From the NCBI RefSeq assembly GCF_015694345.1, contig NZ_JADQDC010000005.1, positions 134,501 through 198,500 of the forward strand: a stretch of DNA of 64,000 nt. The letters run 5' to 3'. The position numbers and the translations under genes are program-made. The notes under the pieces were generated by a model. It did not search any database, had not been told where the DNA came from, and saw nothing but the letters and a program-made list of their open reading frames with translations. Source of the DNA: Novosphingobium jiangmenense (GTDB lineage Bacteria; Pseudomonadota; Alphaproteobacteria; Sphingomonadales; Sphingomonadaceae). Below are positions 17,311 to 26,814 of the stretch, piece by piece. Each line of letters starts with the position of its first letter. The first letter of the stretch is position 1.

Positions 17311-19014
17311 TCAGGCCATGGCGCGATGGGCGGGTTCAAACCCGGTGACCTTCTCCCGCATCGTCCGGTTGCGTCCCAGTCGCTTGGCTTCGTAGAGCAA
17401 CTGGTCACAGCGGGCGTAGAGCGCGGCGAAGTCGATCTGGAGATTCCCCCGCGTGTCGTGCTCCACCAGCCCCATGCTGGCGGTGACGATGCGATCGAGC
17501 CCCGGCACCTCGGCGGCAATGCGCGTGGCGATGGCCTGACGGCACCGCTCGGCGCGGGCCGCCGCATCATGACCGCGCAGCAGCAGGAGAAACTCCTCGC
17601 CACCCATGCGGATGGCCTTGGTGTCGCGGTCGTCCAGCAGCGCTGCTGCAGCGGCGCGCAGGACCACGTCGCCGGTGGCGTGGCCATGCGTATCGTTCAC
17701 GTCCTTGAAGTGGTCGAGATCGGTCACCGCCATCGTGCGGAAGCCGCGTTCGAACAGGCGGTCGAAGCGCTGCTCGATGGTGCGGCGGTTCCTGAGCCCG
17801 GTCAGCGGATCGCGGTCGGCCACGCCCTCGAGTTCGATCGCGCGGGCAGTGGCGCGGTCGCGTTCCTGGCGGACATCCACGAACCGGCTGACGATGCCCA
17901 GCGCCGTGACCAGGACTTCCAGTGCCAGCGCCAGCTGATAGAGCTCGATCGCCTCGGTCGGGTGAAGCGAGGGAACAAGATAGGCGGTGATGCGCCAGCT
18001 GCCGATGGCCATGATCGGCAGCCACGCGATGATCTGGAGCTTGACCGACTTGCTGCCGCGCTGGCGGGCATCCCACAGGATTGCGGCCAGCAGCGCAATC
18101 GCCAGAGCAATAGCGATATGCATGGCAGGCGAGGAATAGGGCCGGACCCGCTCGAACGGCAGGCATGCCAGCAGTCCGACGAGCCACGTGATCGGCCCGA
18201 GTTGCTGCGCCATGCGGCGCAGACGCGGTGACAGGGATCCGGCTTCGATGAAGCTGGCGGCAAACAGCAGGGCAGCTCCGGCCATGGCGGCAAAGGCAAG
18301 GTTCGAGGCCTGCCACTCCCACAAGGCACTGACGTCGACGAAGATATGAACAAAGCCGGTGGCGAAGGCCGCCTGCACGAGCATCGCCGCAACCATGACC
18401 AGATGCCAGATGACATAGCGCTCCGGCAGCACCGAGTAGAACGCCGTGTTGATGAGCAGGGGGACCAGCAGCATCCCGCAGATCGCAGCCATCGCCACGA
18501 TGCGCTGCAGCGGCCACCCGCTTCCCTCGGGATAGGCATCGAGCCGCATCTCGCTCATGATCGTCTTGCCCCATGGCCTGACGACAGCAACGGCGATGGT
18601 CCGGGTTTCGGACGTAACCCCCGGCACCGGCACGACCATATAGGGTCCGGCGGCGAGATGATGCGTATCGGCGGGGCCTATGGAGGACCACCGGGCGCTG
18701 CCGTCGGCACCGATGATGCCGACATCGATTCGCTCGAAATTCCCGGTGTGGGTGACCAGGCTTTGCGGCAGGGTGCGCCCGGGCGCGTCACCGAGATCGA
18801 AACGGATGAGCGTCACGTCGTCGGACAGGCTCCAGCCGCCATCGTCACAGCGCCACCGCGATGGCTGCGCCGCAACCTCTGCCCAACCCTCTTCCGCCGA
18901 GGCACTGGCGTGGCATACGGCGCTTGGGCGCACGGCCTGCGCATGTCCCATCGCCGGCCAGAAACCAGCGAGGAACACCAGCAAGCAAAACCAGCGTCCG
19001 AGCCCCTTGAACAT
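17311..19014 (-). CDS. Membrane diguanylate cyclase with 7TM-DISM-type sensor
   Basis: A 567-residue protein. A signal peptide (cut near GHAQA) is followed by a periplasmic domain to about residue 170, seven or so membrane helices (175-385) and a C-terminal GGDEF domain. The active-site motif is GGEEF within IRMGGEEFLLLL, so c-di-GMP synthesis is expected. The inhibitory RxxD motif normally five residues upstream is not conserved, so product inhibition may be weak. The ligand sensed is unknown. It is monocistronic between bioB and ftsK. Confidence 0.9.
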   Translation of the reverse strand: MFKGLGRWFCLLVFLAGFWPAMGHAQAVRPSAVCHASASAEEGWAEVAAQPSRWRCDDGGWSLSDDVTLIRFDLGDAPGRTLPQSLVTHTGNFERIDVGIIGADGSARWSSIGPADTHHLAAGPYMVVPVPGVTSETRTIAVAVVRPWGKTIMSEMRLDAYPEGSGWPLQRIVAMAAICGMLLVPLLINTAFYSVLPERYVIWHLVMVAAMLVQAAFATGFVHIFVDVSALWEWQASNLAFAAMAGAALLFAASFIEAGSLSPRLRRMAQQLGPITWLVGLLACLPFERVRPYSSPAMHIAIALAIALLAAILWDARQRGSKSVKLQIIAWLPIMAIGSWRITAYLVPSLHPTEAIELYQLALALEVLVTALGIVSRFVDVRQERDRATARAIELEGVADRDPLTGLRNRRTIEQRFDRLFERGFRTMAVTDLDHFKDVNDTHGHATGDVVLRAAAAALLDDRDTKAIRMGGEEFLLLLRGHDAAARAERCRQAIATRIAAEVPGLDRIVTASMGLVEHDTRGNLQIDFAALYARCDQLLYEAKRLGRNRTMREKVTGFEPAHRAMA

Positions 19015-19127
19015 TCGCCAAGAAATAGAGCAGCAAACTTAGGAGCCAGTTAATCCAGCCTGCAAAATGTGCTGAAAACTGGCGGACGTTGGGCTGCCCA
19101 GCGGCATTGCCAGGTACGGCAAGCCGA

Positions 19128-21542
19128 TCACAGCACGTTGCCATCCTTGTCGCGATAGATCTCGCGGCGGCCAACGTGGTTGGCCGGGCCGACAAGGCCA
19201 TCGGCCTCCATCCGCTCGATCCACTTCGATGCCGTGTTGTAGCCCACGCCCATCTGGCGCTGGATCCAGCTGGCCGAGGCCTTCTGGCTTTCGAACACGA
19301 GCTGGCAGACCTGGCGATACTTGCGGTCTTCCGGATTGTCCGAGCCACTGTCGATATCGTCGAAGCCGAAGCCGCCGTCTTCCGGCTCTTCCGTAACCGA
19401 ATCAACGTATTCGGGGCTGCCCTGCCCACGCCAGTGATCGGCGACCTTCTCGACTTCCTCGTCCGAGACGAAAGGTCCGTGGACGCGCTTTATCGGGTCG
19501 GTGTTGGGCTTGTAGAGCATGTCGCCCTTGCCCAGCAGCTGTTCGGCGCCCTGTTCGCCAAGGATCGTGCGGCTATCGATGCGGCTGGTCACGGCAAAGC
19601 TGATGCGGGTCGGCAGGTTGGCCTTGATCACGCCGGTGATGACGTCGACCGAGGGGCGCTGCGTGGCCATGATCAGGTGGATGCCGGCGGCGCGGCTCTT
19701 CTGCGAGAGGCGCTGGATCAGGACTTCGATTTCCTTGCCGACGGTGACCATGAGGTCGGCCAGCTCGTCGACGATGACCACGATCTGCGGCAGCACTTCG
19801 TAATCGAGCTGCTGCTCCTCGAACAGTTCCTCGCCCGTGTCGGGATCAAAGCCGACCTGGATGCGGCGGCCCAATGGCTTGCCCTTGGCCAGCGCGGCGC
19901 GGACCTTGTCGTTGAAGCCGGAGATGTTGCGCACGCCGATCGAGGACATCTGGCGGTAGCGCCGCTCCATCTCCTCGACCGCCCACTTGAGTGCGCGAAC
20001 CGCCTTGGCCGGTTCGGTCACCACCGGCGAGAGCAGGTGCGGGATGTCGTCGTAGGACTTGAGCTCCAGCACCTTGGGATCGACGAGGATCAGGCGGCAC
20101 TGCGCGGGCGTCAGCCGGTAGAGCAGCGAGAGCAGGATGCAGTTGAGGCCGACCGACTTGCCCGAACCGGTCGTGCCGGCAACGAGCAGGTGGGGCATCG
20201 TCGCAAGGTCGGCCACGATCGGTTCGCCGGCGATGTCCTTGCCGAGGATGATCGGCAGCAAGGCCTTGGAACTGGCGAACTTCTCGCAGGCAATCAGCTC
20301 GCGGAACGATACCATGTCGCGGATCGCGTTGGGCAGTTCGATGCCCATGACGGTGCGCCCGGGAATGGCCGAGACGCGCGCCGAGATCGCGCTCATGTTG
20401 CGGGCGATATCGTCGGCGAGGCCGATCACCCGGCTGGCCTTGATGCCCGGCGCCGGTTCCAGTTCGTACATCGTCACGACCGGGCCGGTGCGCACCGCCG
20501 TGATCTCGCCCTTGACGTTGAAATCGTCGAGCACGTTCTCGAGCAGGCGGGCGTTGCGCTCGAGCGCCAGCTTGTCGATCTTCTGGGTCGAGCCTGCGGG
20601 CGCTTCGACCAGCAACTCGATCGAGGGCAGTTCGTACTTGTCGAACAGGTCGCCCTGCCGCGCCTTGGGCTGGACGGCGGCGGGCGCAGGCGTGCGGGTG
20701 GGGTCGGTGATCTCGGTCGGCTTGCGCTGGGCCAGCGCTTCCTCGACGTCGATCGCGTCCGCTGCTGCCCGTGCTTCCTTCTCGCGCTTTTCCTTCTTGG
20801 GTGGGCGGATCGTCGCTTCATCGTCGTCATCGCCAAGATCCACGTCGCGGGGCGCACGGCGCAGAAACGGCGGCAGGGTGAGCATCCCGGCCCAGTCGAA
20901 CGCGAAGATGCGGCTGGCGATGGCGAGCCCTCCGGCAAGCGACGCGAGACCGATGGGCACGGAGAACCACAACGACGACACTTGCGGCACAAGACCTGCC
21001 AGAGCATTCACGGCCGCAGCGCCAAGCAGCCCGGACAGGCCTCCCGGCCCGGCCGGCAAGCGGCTTGCCGTGCTGCTGCCCCAGAGGGAAAGCGCCGTGC
21101 CGATCAGCGCCATGGCCACGAACAGCAGCAATGTGGGCCGCCACCAGCTTGGCGCGGGCGCGAGTTCCTCATCCTCGTCGATATCGACGAGATCGCTTTC
21201 CGATTCCCACATCCGCCGCGCAAAGACCCACAGCAGCGGCAGCAGCAGGGCGCCCGGCAAGCCGAAGAACAGCAGCACACGCTCCGATGCCCAGGCCCCG
21301 GCCAAGCCCATCCAGTTCTCGACCGGGCTGCCCGAGGCAGTGCTGCCCGAAGGATCGGTCTGGGTATAGCTCAGCAGCGACAGCGCAAGGAACACCAGCA
21401 GCGCAGCCAGTACGCCACCGCCGAGCAGTTCTAGGCTGCGGCGCAGCGAGCGGCGCAGGACGGCGCGCCAGTCGGCTCCGCGCAAGGTCCCCCGCGCGTT
21501 CGAGCCGCGTGCCTGCGCGGTGGTTGCTGCCCGACTTGCCAT
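19128..21542 (-). CDS. ftsK: DNA translocase FtsK
   Basis: An 804-residue FtsK/SpoIIIE protein that pumps chromosome termini through the closing septum. Four N-terminal membrane helices (about 35-190) lead into a linker, then the RecA-like motor with Walker A GTTGSGKSVGLN and Walker B LILVDPK. The C-terminal winged-helix gamma domain (SASWIQRQMGVGYNTASKWI) reads polar KOPS sites. The linker is short compared with E. coli FtsK. It is monocistronic. Confidence 0.96.
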   Translation of the reverse strand: MASRAATTAQARGSNARGTLRGADWRAVLRRSLRRSLELLGGGVLAALLVFLALSLLSYTQTDPSGSTASGSPVENWMGLAGAWASERVLLFFGLPGALLLPLLWVFARRMWESESDLVDIDEDEELAPAPSWWRPTLLLFVAMALIGTALSLWGSSTASRLPAGPGGLSGLLGAAAVNALAGLVPQVSSLWFSVPIGLASLAGGLAIASRIFAFDWAGMLTLPPFLRRAPRDVDLGDDDDEATIRPPKKEKREKEARAAADAIDVEEALAQRKPTEITDPTRTPAPAAVQPKARQGDLFDKYELPSIELLVEAPAGSTQKIDKLALERNARLLENVLDDFNVKGEITAVRTGPVVTMYELEPAPGIKASRVIGLADDIARNMSAISARVSAIPGRTVMGIELPNAIRDMVSFRELIACEKFASSKALLPIILGKDIAGEPIVADLATMPHLLVAGTTGSGKSVGLNCILLSLLYRLTPAQCRLILVDPKVLELKSYDDIPHLLSPVVTEPAKAVRALKWAVEEMERRYRQMSSIGVRNISGFNDKVRAALAKGKPLGRRIQVGFDPDTGEELFEEQQLDYEVLPQIVVIVDELADLMVTVGKEIEVLIQRLSQKSRAAGIHLIMATQRPSVDVITGVIKANLPTRISFAVTSRIDSRTILGEQGAEQLLGKGDMLYKPNTDPIKRVHGPFVSDEEVEKVADHWRGQGSPEYVDSVTEEPEDGGFGFDDIDSGSDNPEDRKYRQVCQLVFESQKASASWIQRQMGVGYNTASKWIERMEADGLVGPANHVGRREIYRDKDGNVL

Positions 21543-21637
21543 GAACCTGTGCCTATCCCTGCCCTTGCGCGCGCATCATGCGCCCGAAGGGGACTCACCG
21601 TCAAGAATCCCGACAGGAATTGCGACGAGTGAACGAC

Positions 21638-22171
21638 TTAGGCGAGCCCGTCGATCGCGGCCCAACCGTGTACCGGCAATCGGCGCGCGCGCGACCGCGT
21701 CATCCCGCCGAGCGCAATGACCGGCAATGGCGATTGCCGCGCCAGCAGCAGAAAGCGCACCGGCCCCAGCACCTTGCCACCGGGATGAGAACGCGTGGGA
21801 AACACCGGCGAGAGCAGGATGGCATCGGCACGGGCACGCACTGCGGCGCCGATCTCCTGCAAGGAATGCACTGTGGCCAGCCGGATGCCACCTTGCTCGC
21901 TGACTTCGCGAGCCGAACCATAGCTCCCGTCGACGCGCCAACCGCTCGGCACACGCGCGCCGATCACGGCCACGCCGCGCAACCGCGCCAGCCGCGCCAG
22001 TCGAGCGAACCGCTGGCGACGTTCCCCGCCCGACAGGTGATAGTGCCGGAACACCAGTGCATCGCCCGGCCCCAGCCTAGCGAGCGCGCGCTCCAGCCCG
22101 GCATCGTTGCGCGCATCGCTCAGCAGCACGCGCCTCGGCACTTGTTTCGCGTTTGTCTGGCGCTTTCGCAT
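21638..22171 (-). CDS. Thiamine-phosphate-synthase/TenI-like TIM-barrel protein
   Basis: A 177-residue protein with the thiamine phosphate synthase signature region: ADAILLSPVFPTRSHPGG, then LGPVRFLLLAR and VIALGGMT. It is shorter than typical ThiE (about 210), lacking part of the N-terminal barrel, so activity is uncertain; a TenI-like role is possible. Starts at 22195 and 22171 are both possible. The second, MRKRQTNAK, is preferred because the first would overlap the divergent yggS ATG. Confidence 0.7.
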   Translation of the reverse strand: MRKRQTNAKQVPRRVLLSDARNDAGLERALARLGPGDALVFRHYHLSGGERRQRFARLARLARLRGVAVIGARVPSGWRVDGSYGSAREVSEQGGIRLATVHSLQEIGAAVRARADAILLSPVFPTRSHPGGKVLGPVRFLLLARQSPLPVIALGGMTRSRARRLPVHGWAAIDGLA

Positions 22172-22193
22172 GGCGGCGCTATAGCACCGCGCC

Positions 22194-22859
22194 ATGGAAC
22201 AGGCAGTCCCTTCATCACCGCTCGAACAGGTCCGCGCCAGCATCGCCAAGGCCGCCCGCATTGCCGGTCGCAAGTCGGGCGACGTGACGCTGGTGGCGGT
22301 GTCAAAGACCAAGCCCGCCGCAGCGATCCTCGACCTGATCGCGCAAGGGCAGCGCGTGTTCGGCGAGAACAGGGTGCAGGAAGTGCAGGACAAATGGCCC
22401 GCTATCCGCGCCGCGCATCCCGAGGTCGAGCTGCACCTCGTCGGCCAGTTGCAATCGAACAAGGCCGAAGACGCCGTCACCCTGTTCGACTGCATTCACT
22501 CGGTCGACCGCCCGAGCCTCGTCGCCGCGCTCGGCAAGGCGCAGGACAAGCTGGGCCGCAAGGTCCCCTGCTTCGTGCAGGTCAATATCGGCAATGAAGA
22601 ACAGAAGGGCGGCTGTGCCGTGGCGGACCTTCCCGCACTGCTGGCGCAGGCGCGAGAAGCCGGACTCGAAGTGATCGGCCTGATGTGCGTGCCCCCTGCC
22701 GGGATCGAGGCAGCCCCCTTCTTCGCGCTGCTCGACAAGCTGGCCGACGACAACGGCCTCGCCGCCCTGTCGATGGGCATGAGCGACGACTTCGAAACCG
22801 CCGTGCAACTGGGCGCGACCCACGTGCGCGTCGGCTCGGCGCTGTTCGGCGCGCGCTGA
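22194..22859 (+). CDS. yggS: YggS/PROSC-family PLP homeostasis protein
   Basis: A 221-residue fold-type III PLP protein. The PLP lysine is Lys38 in LVAVSKTKP, and later signature stretches are FGENRVQEVQDKW and SMGMSDDFETAV. Family members buffer pyridoxal phosphate and affect amino-acid homeostasis. It is divergent from the thiamine-phosphate-synthase-like gene with almost no space between them. Confidence 0.95.
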   Translation: MEQAVPSSPLEQVRASIAKAARIAGRKSGDVTLVAVSKTKPAAAILDLIAQGQRVFGENRVQEVQDKWPAIRAAHPEVELHLVGQLQSNKAEDAVTLFDCIHSVDRPSLVAALGKAQDKLGRKVPCFVQVNIGNEEQKGGCAVADLPALLAQAREAGLEVIGLMCVPPAGIEAAPFFALLDKLADDNGLAALSMGMSDDFETAVQLGATHVRVGSALFGAR

Positions 22860-22975
22860 CCCATTGTCTCCAATCCAAGGGAGTCATGGTTAGCGACGGG
22901 TCAAGCAGACCTTCCGCAATCAACCCGGCAATCGCTTAATCGGGCGAAAGCCTGCCCGCGCTAATCGTCTGCGCC

Positions 22976-24298
22976 ATGGGTGCAGAAACGGCAGATCCGG
23001 AACGATCGACCAGGGACGCCGGCTTTCCGGGCAAAGTCCTCATGCGCCGCGGCGATGTATTCCTTGCGTCGCTGGTGATCCAGTCCGTCGGCATTGCCAT
23101 GGCGGCAGCGCACAATGTGATCGACAACGGCTTCCGCGATCCCCTGCTCAACGGACTGCTTGCGGTGCTGAGCGCGGGCGCCATCGTGCAGGTGCTCCTG
23201 CGGCGCCAGGCGGTGCGGGACATCGCCGAAAAGCGGGCCGAATACCAGTCAACGCGCGAGGCGCGGTGGCGGACGGACGAGCTCTTCGGCATGACCGATA
23301 TGCTGCAGGCAGCCGAAACCTACGACGACGCCGGGTCGGTCCTGATGGCCACCGCCAAACGGTTGCTGCCCGACCACGGCGTCGCGCTCTATGTGTTCAA
23401 CAATTCGCGCGACCGGCTCGATCTGGCCCGCGCCTGGGACCTGCCCTCGGGCTACGATCCGCTGCCTGCGCTCTCCCCGACGAACTGCTGGGCGCTCAAG
23501 CGCGGCAAGACCCACGTCAACGCCCCCTCGCTCAACGGGCTGTGCTGCGCGCACCATGGCGGGACGGTTGCAGCCGTGGAGATTCCGATGATGGCCTGAG
23601 GACAGCTCCACGGCCTGCTGATCCTCGCCAGGGACGAGGCAGAAAAGGCAGCGGACGCCGCCGACAAGGTCCATGACGTCAGCCGCCTCGGCCGCGCCTT
23701 GGCGGATTCGATGTCGCTGGCCCTTTCGAACATCGCGCTGCGCGAGAAACTGCGCACCCAATCGCTGCGCGATCCGCTGACCGGGCTCTACAACCGTCGC
23801 TACATGGAGGACGCGCTCGAGCGCTTCGTCTCGCTCGGTTCGCGCACCGGGGCGAGCACGGCCGTGATCATGCTCGATCTCGACAACTTCAAGAAGCTGA
23901 ACGACGAGCATGGCCATGCCAAGGGCGATGCCGTCCTGCGCGATGTCGCCGCCCAGATCGTCGGCTGCCTGCGGCCGACCGACGTCGTATGCCGCTACGG
24001 CGGGGAGGAGCTCGTCGCGATCCTGCCCGACTGCTCGCTGGAAGACGTGTTGGAGAAGGCCGAAATCCTGCGCCAGCGGATCGAATCGCTCAGCGCCAGC
24101 CACGAATGTGCGATCTCGGCCTCACTTGGCGTTGCCACAATTCCGGAAACGGCAACATCGGCAACGGACATCCTGCCGATTGCCGATGCCGCGCTCTATG
24201 CAGCCAAGAAGGCTGGCAAGAACCGCGTTGTCGCCGCCGAAAAGCGCGCCGGACGCGAAGCCCCGAGGCTTGCCGCGATCAAGACCAAGCAGAACTGA
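22976..24298 (+). pseudogene. GAF-GGDEF diguanylate cyclase interrupted by an in-frame TGA
   Basis: One frame of 441 codons is broken only by TGA at 23597-23599 (codon 208). Before it are two membrane helices (about 26-66) and a GAF domain. After it the GAF strand continues (GQLHGLLILARDE), followed by a GGDEF domain with GGEEL active site and an intact RPTD inhibitory site. The coding character is continuous on both sides with no frameshift, so this is a recent nonsense change, a sequencing error or a readthrough site. A separate protein could start at TTG 23699 or ATG 23711 and would keep the whole GGDEF domain but lose the sensor. Confidence 0.8.
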
Positions 24299-24330
24299 GC
24301 GCTGCGCGAGGATCTTTCCCCGCGCAGCGC
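24299..24330. terminator. Hairpin between convergent genes
   Basis: GCGCTGCGCG (24299-24308) and CGCGCAGCGC (24321-24330) pair perfectly between the GGDEF gene and the TonB receptor gene. No T-run follows, so termination efficiency is uncertain. Confidence 0.5.
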
Positions 24331-24338
24331 CCGCCACA

Positions 24339-26696
24339 TCAGAAGTTTGCGCTCAGTTCCACGCCAAGCACGCGACCGCGCGCCAGTGGCGAGAACGTGC
24401 CGACAGCCGGGTTTTCCGCGAACGGCCGGTTGACGCCGGTCGAGAGCGGACCACCGAACACCGGAATCTGCGCCGCGCCACTGCCGATCTGGGTATCGCC
24501 GCCATGCTGCACCTGATCGAGCAGGTTGCGGCCATAGACCGTGAAGGTCAGCCCGCCGGTGTTGTAGCTGATCGAGGCATCGAGGTTGTTGGCCGACGCG
24601 ATCCAGCCGAAGTTGTTGTCGGTATAGGCAAAGCGGTCACGGAACTGCCAGTTGGCGCGCGCCAGGATGCTCGAGCTCTCGCCTGTCGGGAAATCGAGCA
24701 CGGCGCCCGCGCCGTAGGTCCACTTCGGCAGGCGCGGCAGGGCGAGCGCGCGGTCGGCGGCATTGACGACACCGTCGCTCGAAAGATCGAACAGCACCTT
24801 GGTGTAGCGTCCGTCGATGTAGCCGAAGTTGGCCGTGAGCAGCAGGTGCTTGTTCACGGCAAAGCGGCCCTCGCCTTCGATACCGTCGATCCGGGCATCG
24901 GCAGTGTTGAAGATCGACTGCGCGACGCCGGCTGCCGAACCCTCGTTCACTTCGCGCTGCATGTTGCCCACTTCGGTACGGAAGGCAGCAAGGTTGAGCG
25001 TCAGCTTGCGGTCGGGCGTGCGATACTTCACGCCGACCTCGTAGCTGTCGACCTGCTCCTCGTCGAAGGCATAGTTCGGGTTGGGACCGCCCACGCCGGC
25101 CAGCAGTTCGAAGGCCCGCGCATTGGTGATGCGGAAGTTGTAACCACCCGAACGGAACGCCCGCGACCAGCTGCCATAGACCTGCGCATCGCCGTTGAAC
25201 TTGTACTGGAAGCCCAGCTTCGGCCCCCAGTTCTCCCAGGTCCGCTTGTCGGTGAAGCCGTTGTTCTCGGCCGGCAGCGCGCCGGGGATCGTGGTGTTGC
25301 GGCCCGAGGTGGCGCAAGTGGCCGCAATGACCGAACACGTCGCGCGCGGGCGGATGTAGGTGACGGCAACGTCCTTGGTCTCGCGCGACCAGCGCAGGCC
25401 GGCGGTGAGCGTGAGCTTGTCGGTCACGTCATAGTCGCCGGCCGCGAACAGGCCGAGCACGTCGTGATCCTGCCGGCCGCCACCGATCTGCGCGCCGAGC
25501 GGGCTGATGAACGAGGGGAAACGGCGGATTTCGTCATAGCCCAGCTTCTGCTGGAACCAGAAGCCGCCAGTGGTCAGGTCGAGATCGCCGACGCGCACGT
25601 TGTAGCGCAGTTCGTTCGAATACTGGCGCTGGTTGAACTCGGTTTCCGAATGGAAGCGGAAGACTGGCAGCGCGTCGATGTCGCCGCTGGTGGCGGACTT
25701 GAAGTCGCGGAAGCCGAAGATGTTGGTGATCTTGCCTTCGCCGATGTCGATCTCGGTCTTGTGCGTGGCGAACCATGCCTCGTTGCGATAGAACCCGCCG
25801 TTGTCGATCGAGAAATCGAAGGTATCGCGCTTGAACCGGGCACGGTTCTGGCCGGCAGGGCCGTCACCGTTGCTGGTGAAGAATTCCACTTTCGCCACCA
25901 TCCGGACCGCATCGCTCGGCAGGAACTCCAGCGCACCGCGGACGATCTCGGTATTGGCCTTGCCGAAGTTTCGGCCGTTGAACAGGTTGCGGAAGTAGCC
26001 TTCGTCGTTGTTGACGTAACCGCCGATCTTGAAGTTCAGCTTGTCCTTGATCAGCGGGCCCGAGACCACGGCCTGCGCGGCAAAGTTGCCGGAACCGCGC
26101 CCGGAATCGATCGGCCCTTCATAGAACATGCGGAAGTTGCCGCGGAAATCCGAGGTCGGATCGCCGGTGTTGACGAGGACCGCGCCACCCGTCGTGTTGC
26201 GGCCATAGAGAATGCCCTGAGGACCGCGCGCCACTTCGACCGAGCCGAGATCGAACACGTCGAACACCAGGCCGCTGTTCACGCCGATGTACACGCCATC
26301 GACGAAGACGCCGACGGTCGGGTCGATCGAAGGGATCGAGCTGTTCACGCCGAGGCCGCGGATCGAGAAGTTGGCCGTGCCGCGCGAGGTGCCGATCTGG
26401 TCGAGCGAGACGTTCGGCGCGCTGAAGGTCAGGGTCTGCAGGTCGCGGACCTGCAGCGTCTGCAGGGTCTGGGCGTTGAAGGCAGTGATTGCCATCGGCA
26501 CTGCCTGGACGTTTTCGACGTCCTTCTTCTTGGTTGCGGTAACGATGATGTCGGCGTTGAGCAGGTCGATCGACGACTGCTCTTGGTCCTCAGCCGCGTC
26601 CTGCGCATGGGCGACGCCCGCCCCGGCGGCGGCGAGCGCAAGCGCGCTCAACCCGCCGGAAATTGCACGGACCACGCGGTTTCCTGAAATCGGCAT
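24339..26696 (-). CDS. TonB-dependent outer-membrane receptor
   Basis: A 785-residue receptor. It has a signal peptide ending AHAQ, a TonB box-like DIIVTATK near residue 50, a plug domain (NFSIRGLGVNS, VFVDGVYIG, GPQGILYGRN) and a 22-strand-type barrel ending in the terminal Phe of VELSANF. Sphingomonads carry many such receptors for sugars, siderophores and plant-derived aromatics. No neighbour indicates the ligand. It is monocistronic. Confidence 0.93.
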   Translation of the reverse strand: MPISGNRVVRAISGGLSALALAAAGAGVAHAQDAAEDQEQSSIDLLNADIIVTATKKKDVENVQAVPMAITAFNAQTLQTLQVRDLQTLTFSAPNVSLDQIGTSRGTANFSIRGLGVNSSIPSIDPTVGVFVDGVYIGVNSGLVFDVFDLGSVEVARGPQGILYGRNTTGGAVLVNTGDPTSDFRGNFRMFYEGPIDSGRGSGNFAAQAVVSGPLIKDKLNFKIGGYVNNDEGYFRNLFNGRNFGKANTEIVRGALEFLPSDAVRMVAKVEFFTSNGDGPAGQNRARFKRDTFDFSIDNGGFYRNEAWFATHKTEIDIGEGKITNIFGFRDFKSATSGDIDALPVFRFHSETEFNQRQYSNELRYNVRVGDLDLTTGGFWFQQKLGYDEIRRFPSFISPLGAQIGGGRQDHDVLGLFAAGDYDVTDKLTLTAGLRWSRETKDVAVTYIRPRATCSVIAATCATSGRNTTIPGALPAENNGFTDKRTWENWGPKLGFQYKFNGDAQVYGSWSRAFRSGGYNFRITNARAFELLAGVGGPNPNYAFDEEQVDSYEVGVKYRTPDRKLTLNLAAFRTEVGNMQREVNEGSAAGVAQSIFNTADARIDGIEGEGRFAVNKHLLLTANFGYIDGRYTKVLFDLSSDGVVNAADRALALPRLPKWTYGAGAVLDFPTGESSSILARANWQFRDRFAYTDNNFGWIASANNLDASISYNTGGLTFTVYGRNLLDQVQHGGDTQIGSGAAQIPVFGGPLSTGVNRPFAENPAVGTFSPLARGRVLGVELSANF

Positions 26697-26792
26697 TCAC
26701 AGCTCCCGTATTATGTTGTGGGACCGTAAATGCCCGCTGCGTGGCAGCGTTCAACCCGTTTTCAATCGAGCAATTAAATCTTACACGCGGTG

Positions 26793-26814
26793 TGACATAT
26801 TTACACAAATGTCA
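26793..26814. promoter_or_regulatory. Inverted repeat at the pyk 3' end, upstream of the TonB receptor
   Basis: TGACAT-N10-ATGTCA lies in an AT-rich stretch about 100 bases before the receptor ATG and overlaps the pyk stop codon. It could be an operator for the receptor gene. No known motif is claimed. Confidence 0.25.

Noticed and set aside
19089..21434. A 781-codon plus-strand frame over ftsK
   Set aside because: Shadow of ftsK, low-complexity product.
23597..23599. TGA read as selenocysteine
   Set aside because: The position is in a GAF strand with no redox role, and no SECIS-like hairpin is evident after it.
23910..26687. A 925-codon plus-strand frame across the GGDEF 3' end and TonB receptor
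   Set aside because: It spans two real genes in other frames and shows no domain.
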